From: Clostridia bacterium
GTDB lineage: Bacteria; Bacillota_A; Clostridia; Christensenellales; UBA1242
Direction: 5' to 3'
Assembly: GCA_017454425.1 (NCBI GenBank)
Contig: JAFTCZ010000054.1
Location: 1-12,236 of the forward strand
DNA: 12,236 nucleotides
The notes under the pieces were generated by a model. It made no database searches, was not told the origin of the DNA, and worked only from the letters and a program-made list of their open reading frames with translations. How positions within the stretch are numbered: position 1 is the first letter of the stretch; the number at the start of each line of letters is the position of its first letter. This document shows, piece after piece, positions 5,669 to 12,236 of the stretch. Both the position numbers and the translations under genes were made by a program.

Positions 5669-7462
5669 ATGTCAAAAATGTTTCGTTTGATAAAAGGAGA
5701 ACTTGGCAAAATGCTGCTCCGCCCTATGGTGTATGCTGTTGTGATTTTGCTTGTTGGGGCTTTGGTTGTTACCTTTTTATCTTTTGCAGCAGAAGACAAA
5801 AGCAATACAACAAATTATTACAGTGATTCGTCATTAAGCAATAACCAAGCGGTTTTTCAAAAATTTAATACAACGGGTGATGTTTATGGAAAACCTTATT
5901 CTGACAAATTAATATATGACAGCCTGCAAAAACTTAACTTTTATCATATATTGGCAGGAGATGAGCCCAACACCATAAAAACAAAAACGACACTTTCGAC
6001 GCTGCTTACACATTTGGAGGATACCTATACTCGCACTTACAAGCAATATCTTAAAGATGGTAAGTCTAGTTTTACAAGCGAATATGCAACAGCCTGCAAA
6101 AATACCATTGATTCTATGATTAGTCAGTTTACCGAATTAAACGAAACATACTCTACAATAATCAATTATGCTACCCCTGTTGCTTTGGTCAAAGATGCCG
6201 ACCGCAAAACAACAGTCGAACTTATCACCATGGCACTGGGTTATCTTAAACCCGAAACACCTTTTACTGACACATCAACTTACGAACAATTTGACAATCT
6301 TCAAAAACAAATAGATGGCCGCGAAATTTTTTCAAAACTTAATGACCTAATAAAGAATATAGAAGACATTCAAACCAAAATTTCAATCTCTCAACTTGAT
6401 GAAGCACAAGAAATAATAATAAATGTACAAACATATTTGGGTGAATTTTACGCCGAAATAAGCACAAAAGTAGATGACGAAACAATAAGTGTAGATATTA
6501 TAAAAGAAAATGTTACTCGCTATCACTTAATTTGCAAACAAACTTCATCATACATAACAAATTTGTTGCTTAGTTTGTCTTTGTCTGGCATGTCTGATGG
6601 ACAAATTAACAAACTTTACATCAACAACTCTCTAAAAAGTGGCGAAGGCGAAATATATACATACAAGCTTAAAGAAGCACTAACCATGGACAAATACCTT
6701 CTTACCCACTCTCCTATTCTTGCAAGCAATGATTATAGTTCTGCCCTGTCAGCAACAACATCATCAGCCAACCACATCAGTGCATTTGACTTTACTTATT
6801 ATGGACTAGGAATTTGCAGCATTGTTGTTATTATTTTTGCAGTATTGTTTGGTGCAGGAATGGTTGCGGGCGAACAAACAAACGGCACATTAAGAATGTT
6901 GATGATACGACCTTACAGCAGGCACAAAATTATTTCCTCAAAAATAATATCAACTGTTTTGTTTGGTACAATTTTCATCTTGTTTGCAACACTTATATTA
7001 TTTATTAGTGGTGCAATAATGTATGGTGTTGACCTCACCCCAATATTGTTTGTTCTTAATGCAAGCACAGTAATAAGCATGTCACCTGTATTATACCTTT
7101 TGATATTCATGCTGTTAACAATCTTAAAGATTTATATTTATGGACTTATTGCAATAACAATATCAGTTTTGTTTAGGTCTAATGTAGGTGCTGTGCTTAC
7201 ATCAGTTGTGGTATATGTATTTACAATTTTCTTTGGCGCGTTCTTCTCGAATACATTATGGCTTACATACTTACCTGCCGGACACTTTGATTTGTTTAAG
7301 TACTTTGGTGGGTCTTTGGTTGGGGCAAACAGCATGATGTCTTTATCTACACCAATATTGCATGGCAGCAACATGATATTTAGTATTATATATACAGCTG
7401 TGATTGTTGGTTTGTTAGAATTCCTTACCCATTATGTATTCAAAAAGCGTGAAATTAAATAA
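5669..7462 (+). CDS. ABC-2 type permease with a large extracytoplasmic domain
   Basis: The 597-residue product has one N-terminal helix (about 20-40), then about 335 mostly polar residues (41-375) predicted outside the membrane, then five or six helices (about 377-398, 426-449, 470-486, 488-502, 506-526, 568-588). After the second helix lies GEQTNGTLRMLMIRPYSRHKI (401-421), the cytosolic coupling region typical of ABC-2 permeases. Short FKKREIK closes the protein. It starts at ATG 5669, 14 nt after the ATPase stop, with AAGGAG (5653-5658) overlapping that stop, so the two genes form one operon that ends in the terminator at 7461-7485. It must pair with the ATPase as exporter half. The long loop is larger than in small lantibiotic permeases and may bind a substrate or a wall partner; I do not recognise its fold. 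Confidence 0.88.
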   Translation: MSKMFRLIKGELGKMLLRPMVYAVVILLVGALVVTFLSFAAEDKSNTTNYYSDSSLSNNQAVFQKFNTTGDVYGKPYSDKLIYDSLQKLNFYHILAGDEPNTIKTKTTLSTLLTHLEDTYTRTYKQYLKDGKSSFTSEYATACKNTIDSMISQFTELNETYSTIINYATPVALVKDADRKTTVELITMALGYLKPETPFTDTSTYEQFDNLQKQIDGREIFSKLNDLIKNIEDIQTKISISQLDEAQEIIINVQTYLGEFYAEISTKVDDETISVDIIKENVTRYHLICKQTSSYITNLLLSLSLSGMSDGQINKLYINNSLKSGEGEIYTYKLKEALTMDKYLLTHSPILASNDYSSALSATTSSANHISAFDFTYYGLGICSIVVIIFAVLFGAGMVAGEQTNGTLRMLMIRPYSRHKIISSKIISTVLFGTIFILFATLILFISGAIMYGVDLTPILFVLNASTVISMSPVLYLLIFMLLTILKIYIYGLIAITISVLFRSNVGAVLTSVVVYVFTIFFGAFFSNTLWLTYLPAGHFDLFKYFGGSLVGANSMMSLSTPILHGSNMIFSIIYTAVIVGLLEFLTHYVFKKREIK

Positions 7463-7485
7463 AAGTGCAATTCTGCACTTTTTTT
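7461..7485 (+). terminator. Terminator of the ABC exporter operon
   Basis: The stem AAAAGTGCA (7461-7469) pairs with TGCACTTTT (7474-7482), loop ATTC, followed by T to 7485. It overlaps the last bases of the permease stop codon. Confidence 0.85.
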
Positions 7486-7493
7486 ATTATGTT

Positions 7494-7535
7494 AAAAAAA
7501 CAAAAGACATTCCTAGTACATACTAGTAAATGTCT
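7494..7535 (-). terminator. Terminator of tRNA-Trp
   Basis: On the minus strand AGACATT (7535-7529) pairs with AATGTCT (7511-7505), and CTAGTA (7526-7521 side) pairs with TACTAG (about 7518-7513), with one bulge. It is followed by TTTTG and a run of seven T (to 7494). It lies 15 nt after the tRNA 3' end. Confidence 0.75.
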
Positions 7536-7549
7536 TCTACCCTATTTAT

Positions 7550-7623
7550 TGGCAGGGGAGCAGAGAATCGAACTCTGACCAATGGTTTTGGAGACCACTA
7601 CTCTACCGTTAAGCCACTCCCCT
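7550..7623 (-). tRNA. tRNA-Trp (anticodon CCA), CCA end encoded
   Basis: Read from 7623 down, the acceptor stem AGGGGAG pairs with CTCCCCT (7560-7554). The anticodon stem GTGGT/ACCAT encloses the loop CTCCAAA with anticodon CCA. The T-arm CAGAG/CTCTG encloses TTCGATT. The discriminator G (7553) is followed by an encoded CCA (7552-7550). A CCA anticodon reads UGG only, in line with TGA acting as a stop in this genome. Confidence 0.95.
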
Positions 7624-7637
7624 ATAAGCGTATGTTA

Positions 7638-7666
7638 ATTATATAAAAAAACCGCAATCAAGTCAA
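7638..7666 (-). promoter_or_regulatory. Promoter of tRNA-Trp
   Basis: On the minus strand TTGACT (7666-7661), a 17-bp spacer and TATAAT (7643-7638), about 14 bp before the mature tRNA 5' end. It is divergent from the RNase HI promoter. Confidence 0.75.
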
Positions 7667-7683
7667 TAGAATAGATAAAAAAG

Positions 7684-7712
7684 TTTACAATTTGGGTTGT
7701 TTTTGTTATAAT
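7684..7712 (+). promoter_or_regulatory. Promoter of the RNase HI gene
   Basis: TTTACA (7684-7689), a 17-bp spacer and TATAAT (7707-7712), giving a leader of about 35 nt before the ATG at 7754. Confidence 0.7.
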
Positions 7713-7753
7713 CAACAAATAAATAAGATGTTTTGCATCAAATGGAGGCAAAG

Positions 7754-8209
7754 ATGAAAAATGTTATAATATACACTGACGGGGCTTGCAGTTGCAACCC
7801 GGGTCCTGGTGGTTGGGGCGCTGTTTTGATGTTTGGGAAAGCCCAAAAACAAATTAGCGGATTTGAGGCAAACACAACAAATAATCGTATGGAAATGTTG
7901 GCTGTTATTAATGCCCTAAAACTATTAAAAGAGCCTTGCATAGTCGACTTGTACAGCGATAGCGCATATGTGGTCAATGCCTTTTTGCAAGATTGGGTTG
8001 GATATTGGAAAACCCACAACTGGCGCACAAGTGGTAAAAAGGAAGTAAAAAACATTCCTCTTTGGAATGAATTATTAGAATTGTGTGATGTGCACCAAAT
8101 AACTTGGCACAAAGTAAAGGGCCATGCTGACAACGAATATAACAATTTATGCGACAAACTAGCTCGTGATGAAGTTGATAAATATCTTGCAACTCTCCCA
8201 AAAGAATAA
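7754..8209 (+). CDS. rnhA: Ribonuclease HI
   Basis: This 151-residue type 1 RNase H cuts the RNA strand of RNA-DNA hybrids (R-loops, primers) with two metal ions. The whole active site is present: D9 in YTDG, E47 in NNRMEM, D69 in YSDSAYV, H124 in VKGHADN and D134 in CDKLARDEV. The NPGPGGWG turn (15-22) and the basic handle region with W81, W85 and W90 match the E. coli-like form with handle. Length is standard, and there is no N-terminal hybrid-binding domain. ATG 7754 has GGAGG (7744-7748) 5 nt upstream; a TTG further up (7733) would put that site inside the gene. It is a single-gene unit with its own promoter and a terminator shared with rny. Confidence 0.95.
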   Translation: MKNVIIYTDGACSCNPGPGGWGAVLMFGKAQKQISGFEANTTNNRMEMLAVINALKLLKEPCIVDLYSDSAYVVNAFLQDWVGYWKTHNWRTSGKKEVKNIPLWNELLELCDVHQITWHKVKGHADNEYNNLCDKLARDEVDKYLATLPKE

Positions 8210-8210
8210 A

Positions 8211-8238
8211 AAAACAGGCGTTTTGCCTGTTCTTTTTA
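8211..8238. terminator. Bidirectional terminator between rnhA and rny
   Basis: The stem AACAGGC (8213-8219) pairs with GCCTGTT (8225-8231), loop GTTTT. TTTTT follows on the plus strand (8233-8237) and a run of T on the minus strand (from about 8214 down). The rny stop (8238-8236) lies just before it on the minus strand. Confidence 0.85.
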
Positions 8239-9840
8239 TTTTGCATAATCTATTGCCCTAGATTCGCGAATTACATTAACTTTTATTTGTCCTGGATATT
8301 CCATCTCATTTTGTATTTTTTGTGCGATATCTCGTGCAAGAATAATTGCTTGTTCATCAGTGATAACTTCTGGCTTTACAATAATACGCACTTCTCGCCC
8401 TGCCTGAATGGCAAAAGATTTTTCTACTCCCTTAAAGCCGTTGCATATACTTTCTAGTTTTTCAAGGCGTTTGACATAATTATCTAGTGACTCACGCCTT
8501 GCACCTGGCCTAGCACTAGAAATTACATCTGCGGCTTGCACCAAAATTGCCTCGGTGCACAAAAAGTCAACATCACCATGATGTGCCTCAATACAATTAA
8601 TCACCTTGTCATTTTCGTGATATTTCTTTGCAAGTTCTACACCAATTGAAACATGTGTGCCTTCTTGCAAATAATCTACCGCTTTGCCAATATCATGCAA
8701 CAAGCCACCACGCTTTGCTGTTTGTTCGTCACACCCAAGTTCGGCGGCCATTTTTGCCGCAATACTTGCGACCTCCATACTGTGTTTAAGTACATTTTGA
8801 CCATAACTTGTTCGATATTTCAATCTTCCCAAAATTTTAACAAGTTCGGGGTGCAAGCCATTTATGCCAAGTTCTAGCAATGTGCTTTCACCCGCTTCTT
8901 TTATATCTTGGTCAATATCCTTCTCAACTTTTTTGACCGTTTCTTCTATGCGTGCCGGATGTATGCGGCCATCTTGCATAAGTTTTTGAATTGCGATGCG
9001 CGCTACTTCCCTTCGCACAGGGTCAAAGCATGAAAGAACTATTGCCTCTGGTGTATCATCAATGATAAGGTCTACACCTGTGGCATTTTCGATAGCCTTG
9101 ATGTTGCGCCCTTCACGACCAATAAGCCTACCCTTCATATCATCATTTGGCAAACTTACGGTTGCAACAGTGGCTTCGCTTGTTACATCTGCCGAATACT
9201 TTTGAATAGATTGACCAATTATGTCTGTGGCAATCTTTTTTGCATCGTCCTTTAATCTTTGCTCAATATCTTTTAATTGATTTGCTGCTTCTAATTTTGC
9301 TTCATCTGATATTTGTGCAATTAATTGTGATTTTGCCTCTTCTGTTGTAAGCTTTGCAACTTTTTCTAATTGCTGAACCACCTTTTGCCTTTCGTTATTC
9401 ACTTGAGTATATTGCAAAGCTAATTCGTTTTCTTTTGCTACTAAATTTTGCTTATATTCTTCCAAACTTTCACTGCGTTTATCTAATGATTGTTCTTTGC
9501 GATTGATAAATTCTTCTCTTTGCATGTATCTATCATTTAATTTATCAATTTCTGCTCGTCTAATTTTTAATTCGTTTTCTGTATCATTCTTAAGCCTCAA
9601 GACCTCCTCCTGAGCCGAAAGCATTGCTTCCTTTTGGATTGTCTTGGCATTTTGTTGTGCCTCTTTAATTATATTGTCTGCTGTTGTCTTTGCTTTATTA
9701 AACTTTTTGACAACAATTAATCTATAAACCAGTGTTCCACCTAATGCCCCAAAGGCTATGCCGCCAATTATTATGGCAATAAGTGAAACAACTTCTAAAC
9801 TAACGCCAAGCAATCCAATACTATATATATTTATTAGCAT
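8236..9840 (-). CDS. rny: Ribonuclease Y (membrane-anchored endoribonuclease)
   Basis: RNase Y starts mRNA decay in many Bacillota. The 534-residue product has the full layout: an N-terminal membrane helix (about 14-44), a long charged coiled coil (about 46-215), a KH RNA-binding domain with [10 protein letters not shown] (237-246) and [12 protein letters not shown] (256-267), and an HD phosphohydrolase domain with metal-site residues H353, H382-D383 (LLHDIGKA) and D438. The C-terminal end [19 protein letters not shown] is typical of the family, and total length is close to the 520 of B. subtilis. ATG 9840 has AAGGAG (9854-9849 region) 7 nt upstream. The gene has its own promoter (9889-9917) and terminator. 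The predicted mRNA begins with a 6-bp hairpin (9867-9882), which may slow its own decay. Confidence 0.96.
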   Translation of the reverse strand: MLINIYSIGLLGVSLEVVSLIAIIIGGIAFGALGGTLVYRLIVVKKFNKAKTTADNIIKEAQQNAKTIQKEAMLSAQEEVLRLKNDTENELKIRRAEIDKLNDRYMQREEFINRKEQSLDKRSESLEEYKQNLVAKENELALQYTQVNNERQKVVQQLEKVAKLTTEEAKSQLIAQISDEAKLEAANQLKDIEQRLKDDAKKIATDIIGQSIQKYSADVTSEATVATVSLPNDDMKGRLIGREGRNIKAIENATGVDLIIDDTPEAIVLSCFDPVRREVARIAIQKLMQDGRIHPARIEETVKKVEKDIDQDIKEAGESTLLELGINGLHPELVKILGRLKYRTSYGQNVLKHSMEVASIAAKMAAELGCDEQTAKRGGLLHDIGKAVDYLQEGTHVSIGVELAKKYHENDKVINCIEAHHGDVDFLCTEAILVQAADVISSARPGARRESLDNYVKRLEKLESICNGFKGVEKSFAIQAGREVRIIVKPEVITDEQAIILARDIAQKIQNEMEYPGQIKVNVIRESRAIDYAK

Positions 9841-9866
9841 CAGTTTGCTCCTTTATAAATTTTGTG

Positions 9867-9882
9867 GTGCATATTAATGCAC
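9867..9882 (-). other. 5'-terminal hairpin of the rny mRNA
   Basis: GTGCAT and ATGCAC form a perfect 6-bp stem with a 4-nt loop. The predicted transcription start of the rny promoter is near 9882, so the hairpin would begin at or very near nucleotide 1 of the mRNA. Stems at the 5' end are known to protect transcripts. Confidence 0.5.
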
Positions 9883-9888
9883 ATAATT

Positions 9889-9917
9889 ATTGTATAATAT
9901 TACATATTAAAAGTCAA
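9889..9917 (-). promoter_or_regulatory. Promoter of rny
   Basis: On the minus strand TTGACT (9917-9912), a 17-bp spacer and TACAAT (9894-9889). Confidence 0.7.
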
Positions 9918-9941
9918 GTGTAAGTATAAAATAAAAAAATA

Positions 9942-10400
9942 TTAACTACCTGTTAATACTTCATTTATACGAAAAACAACATTTTCGGTACTTGCACCTT
10001 GGTCTAATATGGCCATGACCGTATCTTCGCCAAAAACACAACCAAGCATATCATCAATAGCCAACTTATCCAAAAAACTTGACACCATCGAAGCAGTGCC
10101 TTTAACCGTCTTTAGAACCACAAGATTGTTAACACCTTTTACAGAAAGAACGGCTTCTTTGAATAAGGCTGTTGTTTTGTTTGTGCCAACCTTTTCTTCC
10201 GTATCAATAAAGGCATATTTATATTTTTTGACCTTACCAACAATCTTAATTAACCCCAGTTCTTTTATGTCTCTTGAAATAGTTGCTTGGGTGATGTCAA
10301 AACCATCAGCACGCAAAGCGCTGACCAGTTCTTCTTGAGTTTCGATTTCTGAATTGCTAATAATACTTATTATTTTGGATTGTCTTATGTTTCTAGCCAT
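9942..10400 (-). CDS. argR: Arginine repressor ArgR/AhrC
   Basis: This 152-residue regulator of arginine metabolism binds ARG boxes as a hexamer with L-arginine as co-repressor. The N-terminal winged helix carries the recognition motif ATISRDIKELGLIKI (39-53). The C-terminal oligomerisation domain runs from about 75, with GTASMVSSFLDKL (101-113) and the arginine-site motif GEDT (124-127). Most homologues have GDDT there, so the first aspartate is glutamate in this protein, a mild change that may alter arginine affinity. Length is standard. The start MARNIRQ at ATG 10400 is chosen because GGAGG (10412-10408) lies 7 nt upstream; a longer frame from 10430 would include that site. The promoter is at 10445-10473 among five ARG-box-like sites, implying self-repression. 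No hairpin terminator is seen after the stop, only a T-rich run. Confidence 0.94.
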   Translation of the reverse strand: MARNIRQSKIISIISNSEIETQEELVSALRADGFDITQATISRDIKELGLIKIVGKVKKYKYAFIDTEEKVGTNKTTALFKEAVLSVKGVNNLVVLKTVKGTASMVSSFLDKLAIDDMLGCVFGEDTVMAILDQGASTENVVFRINEVLTGS

Positions 10401-10444
10401 AGCATTTCCTCCATAGTGTATAAATATCAAATACGACTAGTGAT

Positions 10445-10473
10445 ATTATATAACAAAATTTATAATTATGCAA
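10445..10473 (-). promoter_or_regulatory. Promoter of argR, overlapped by an ARG box
   Basis: On the minus strand TTGCAT (10473-10468), a 17-bp spacer and TATAAT (10450-10445). The -35 hexamer is part of ARG-box-like site 1, so bound ArgR would block RNA polymerase. Confidence 0.65.
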
Positions 10474-10582
10474 GCCTTTTATGCATAATTATACAAAAAA
10501 TTTTTGCATAATTATACAAAATGAAGTTGGCTTAAAATGGGGTTTTGTTTAATTATGCATTATATTTATGCATGATTATTCA
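10457..10582. promoter_or_regulatory. Array of five ARG-box-like operators upstream of argR
   Basis: Five near-palindromes of the form TGCATAATTATACA lie in a row. Their AATT (or GATT) centres are at 10465.5, 10488.5, 10511.5, 10552.5 and 10575.5. Within the group of three and the group of two the centres are exactly 23 bp apart. Sites 2 and 3 share GCATAATTATACAAAA. ArgR sites in other bacteria are 18-bp palindromes with TG/CA ends around an AT core, used in tandem about 21 bp apart. Site 1 covers the argR -35; site 5 begins within 10 bp of the stop codon of the upstream gene. Self-repression by ArgR with arginine is the likely role. Confidence 0.75.
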
Positions 10583-10589
10583 TATAAGG

Positions 10590-11210
10590 TCATTTTCTAT
10601 TTTTGTTGCGCACAAAAAAACCTATTATTTTACTTACCTTTAATACAATTTTATTAGCATTAATCATAGCATAAGTTTTGCCTATTGCTTTGCCCAAAAC
10701 ATTAATACTTGCAATCAAACTACTAAGCAAAATTGATAAAACAAAACTGCTAATGCCTACCTCGTGCGATAACAATATAACACATATGGTGGCTCCTGCT
10801 GCCCCACTTAAGATGCTGCACACATCACCAACAACATCAGCGCACACCGAATTAACTTTATCGGCGTTTTTGATTAACCTGATTGCTATGTTAATTTCTT
10901 TAAGATTGGTTGATGATTTTAATAAAAAAGGTTTGATATCACTTGCCGTCACGGCCACCCCAATCATATCAAACAATACACTAACCCCTACCAAACAAAG
11001 CAGAAGTATGGTTGCAAGTAAAATGTTTGTATGTGAAAGCATGATTTCGGATATAACACCAAAAAAAGCACACAGGGCCAAAGAAAACAAAAAAACCTCA
11101 AAATACCACAATTTAACTTTTTTGAGGCGTAATTTGTTTTTATTAAGGACTTTTATATTGTTTGATATAATGTCTTTGTTTGATAAATTATTTTTGTTTA
11201 TCTCATTCAC
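10590..11210 (-). CDS. Four-helix integral membrane protein, possibly CNNM/DUF21-like
   Basis: The 206-residue product has a basic, asparagine- and lysine-rich N-terminus (1-35), then four likely membrane helices (about 37-56, 62-84, 125-147, 152-172) and a short basic tail. The segment AIRLIKNADKVNSVCADVVGDV (109-130) and the later LGKAIGKTYAMINANKIV (172-189) resemble the DUF21 patterns 'LL-NPDR-LST-L-GN' and 'GEI-PKT-A-RNAE-IA' of CNNM/CorB-type magnesium/cobalt proteins. The acidic residue of GEI-PKT is missing, so it may be a divergent or non-transporting relative. No CBS domain is present. GTG 11210 is the only plausible start: a stop lies two codons upstream and the next in-frame Met is residue 57. 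No Shine-Dalgarno site precedes it. It follows xseB after 40 nt and is probably in the same transcript. The stop is TGA. Confidence 0.75.
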   Translation of the reverse strand: MNEINKNNLSNKDIISNNIKVLNKNKLRLKKVKLWYFEVFLFSLALCAFFGVISEIMLSHTNILLATILLLCLVGVSVLFDMIGVAVTASDIKPFLLKSSTNLKEINIAIRLIKNADKVNSVCADVVGDVCSILSGAAGATICVILLSHEVGISSFVLSILLSSLIASINVLGKAIGKTYAMINANKIVLKVSKIIGFFVRNKNRK

Positions 11211-11250
11211 ATAATATTATATTCAAGATAGACAAATAAAAGCACAAAAT

Positions 11251-11457
11251 CTAATCAAAAGGCTTTTCGATAAGACCATTTATTTCTTCCTGCAAAATGG
11301 TTATTTTGCCTTTTGTTTCGTTAAGGGTTTTATAACAATCTTTGGTAAGTTTTACCCCTTCATTAAAAAGTTTGTTTACTTCATCAAGCGTAGGATTATT
11401 GTTTTCTAGTTCTTGAACAATCTCACCCAATCTTTTTACTTGTTCTTCAAAAGTCAT
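11251..11457 (-). CDS. xseB: Exodeoxyribonuclease VII small subunit
   Basis: The 68-residue product MTFEEQVKRLGEIVQELENN and onward is the classic XseB helical hairpin. It has the family motif FEEQVKRLGEIVQELE (3-18), then PTLDEVNKLFNEGVKL (23-38), and a coiled C-terminal helix. It binds the XseA C-terminus to form exonuclease VII, which degrades single-stranded DNA from both ends. ATG 11457 is chosen over an upstream ATG at 11490 because GGAG lies 8 nt before it, and because the domain starts here. The gene begins 2 nt after the xseA stop, and its ribosome binding site lies inside xseA, so translation is probably coupled. Confidence 0.93.
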   Translation of the reverse strand: MTFEEQVKRLGEIVQELENNNPTLDEVNKLFNEGVKLTKDCYKTLNETKGKITILQEEINGLIEKPFD

Positions 11458-11459
11458 AT

Positions 11460-12236
11460 TTACTTCTCCGTTTTTGATTTTACTTGGCATTGCAATTTTC
11501 CTTTATATAAATTAATTTCTATTTCATCACCAATCTGCACCTGACTGGCTGATGTGATGGTTTTATTATCTTTTATTGCCTGCGAATATCCCCTTTTCAT
11601 TATCTGGATTGGGTTAAGCGCATCTAGTTTTGTGGTTAGGATATCAAAATCTGCAAAAATGTTGTTAAATTTTTCGGTTGATAATCTAACAAACTTGGCA
11701 ACCAAAGCATACAAAGCATTTCCAGTAACCGAAACTTTTGCGTTTGCGCTTTTTTGTATTAACATTGAATATGTATCAAGATTATTATATATATCTGCAA
11801 AATAGTTGTCTACAAACCTATTCAATCGCTGTACTAATGAATAAAAGTCTCCCGAAATGGTTGAAATATCACTGCTTAGCAACTCCGCCGCAGCACTTGG
11901 CGTTGGGGCGCGCACATCTGCCACAAAATCGGCTATTGTAAAATCGGTCTCATGACCCACTGCACTAACAACAGGCTTTTGTGCCTCAAATATCGCAACA
12001 GCAACTTTTTCGGTGTTAAAACAACTTAAATCTTCAAGCGAACCACCACCTCTTGCCACAACAATAACATCTACATTCGTTTTATCAAGAGCCTTAATAC
12101 CGCTTACTATTGTGTCCTCTGCCCCCACACCTTGCACTTTTGCCGGATAAAGCACAATATCAATCATTTTGTTGCGCCTGCGAGTGATATCTATGATATC
12201 ATGAATAACAGCACCTGTCTCACTTGTTACGACACC
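11460..12236 (-). CDS. xseA: Exodeoxyribonuclease VII large subunit, C-terminal 258 residues (5' end outside the window)
   Basis: The frame is open from the window edge (first codon GGT, starting GVVTSETGAVIHDIIDI) to TAA at 11462-11460. Visible are the catalytic-domain motifs ILYPAKVQG-like IVLYPAKVQG (about 27-36 of the fragment), VVARGGGSLEDL (59-70), AVGHETDFTIADFVADVRAPTPSAAAE (92-118), the following coiled-coil region (about 119-210) and the C-terminal segment ending NPIQIMKRGYSQAI, which meets XseB. The N-terminal OB-fold that binds single-stranded DNA (about the first 110-140 residues) lies past the window end. The gene appears intact over the visible part and is followed 2 nt later by xseB. 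Confidence 0.95.
   Translation of the reverse strand, partial: GVVTSETGAVIHDIIDITRRRNKMIDIVLYPAKVQGVGAEDTIVSGIKALDKTNVDVIVVARGGGSLEDLSCFNTEKVAVAIFEAQKPVVSAVGHETDFTIADFVADVRAPTPSAAAELLSSDISTISGDFYSLVQRLNRFVDNYFADIYNNLDTYSMLIQKSANAKVSVTGNALYALVAKFVRLSTEKFNNIFADFDILTTKLDALNPIQIMKRGYSQAIKDNKTITSASQVQIGDEIEINLYKGKLQCQVKSKTEK

Noticed and set aside
9878..9896. ATAATTAT core near the rny -10, like an ARG box
   Set aside because: It lacks the TG/CA ends found in the argR sites; AT-rich chance match is likely.
10678..11214. 178-codon plus-strand frame opposite the membrane protein gene
   Set aside because: No ribosome binding site. The minus-strand frame has coherent membrane helices and fits the operon direction.

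Overview
The window looks like chromosomal DNA from a low-GC Gram-positive bacterium (Bacillota, most likely an uncultured Clostridia-type lineage). The signs are an AT-rich composition, GGAGG-type ribosome binding sites, sigma-A promoters with 17-bp spacers, RNase Y as a core ribonuclease, and an argR-xseB-xseA neighbourhood typical of Clostridia and Bacilli. TGA is used as a stop (metallopeptidase gene and the membrane gene next to xseB) and tRNA-Trp has a CCA anticodon, so the standard bacterial code applies. Species cannot be fixed from this sequence.

Layout. Positions 1-162 hold the C-terminal end of an unrecognised gene with weak Rep-like features. Positions 163-1124 form a repeat-rich, mostly non-coding accessory stretch. 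It has many copies of a GTGCAAAAA word in alternating orientation, a well-supported 55-residue membrane protein gene (408-575, minus) with its own terminator, a consensus plus-strand promoter (642-670) that faces no recognisable gene, a 15-bp hairpin (687-720) and a 154-bp imperfect inverted repeat (799-952). From 1125 to 7462 lies an envelope-related block: a YgjP-like metallopeptidase (minus), a PadR regulator fused through an acidic linker to four transmembrane helices (plus), a TVP38/DedA-type membrane protein (minus) that appears to be leaderless, and a two-gene ABC-2 exporter operon (plus). From 7486 on come core RNA and DNA genes: tRNA-Trp (minus), RNase HI (plus), RNase Y (minus), argR (minus), a four-helix membrane protein with CNNM/DUF21-like features (minus), xseB (minus) and the 3' two-thirds of xseA (minus, running off the window).

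How the parts work together. xseA and xseB are separated by 2 nt and encode the two subunits of exonuclease VII; the membrane gene follows 40 nt later and argR lies downstream of it. argR has its own promoter set among five ARG-box-like sites, one covering the -35 hexamer, which points to strong autoregulation and possible repression of read-through from xse. The ABC exporter and the TVP38 gene are transcribed divergently from back-to-back promoters. The PadR regulator is of a family that often controls exporters, but a link between it and this transporter is inference only. The least explained parts are the 163-1124 region and the membrane-tethered PadR protein.
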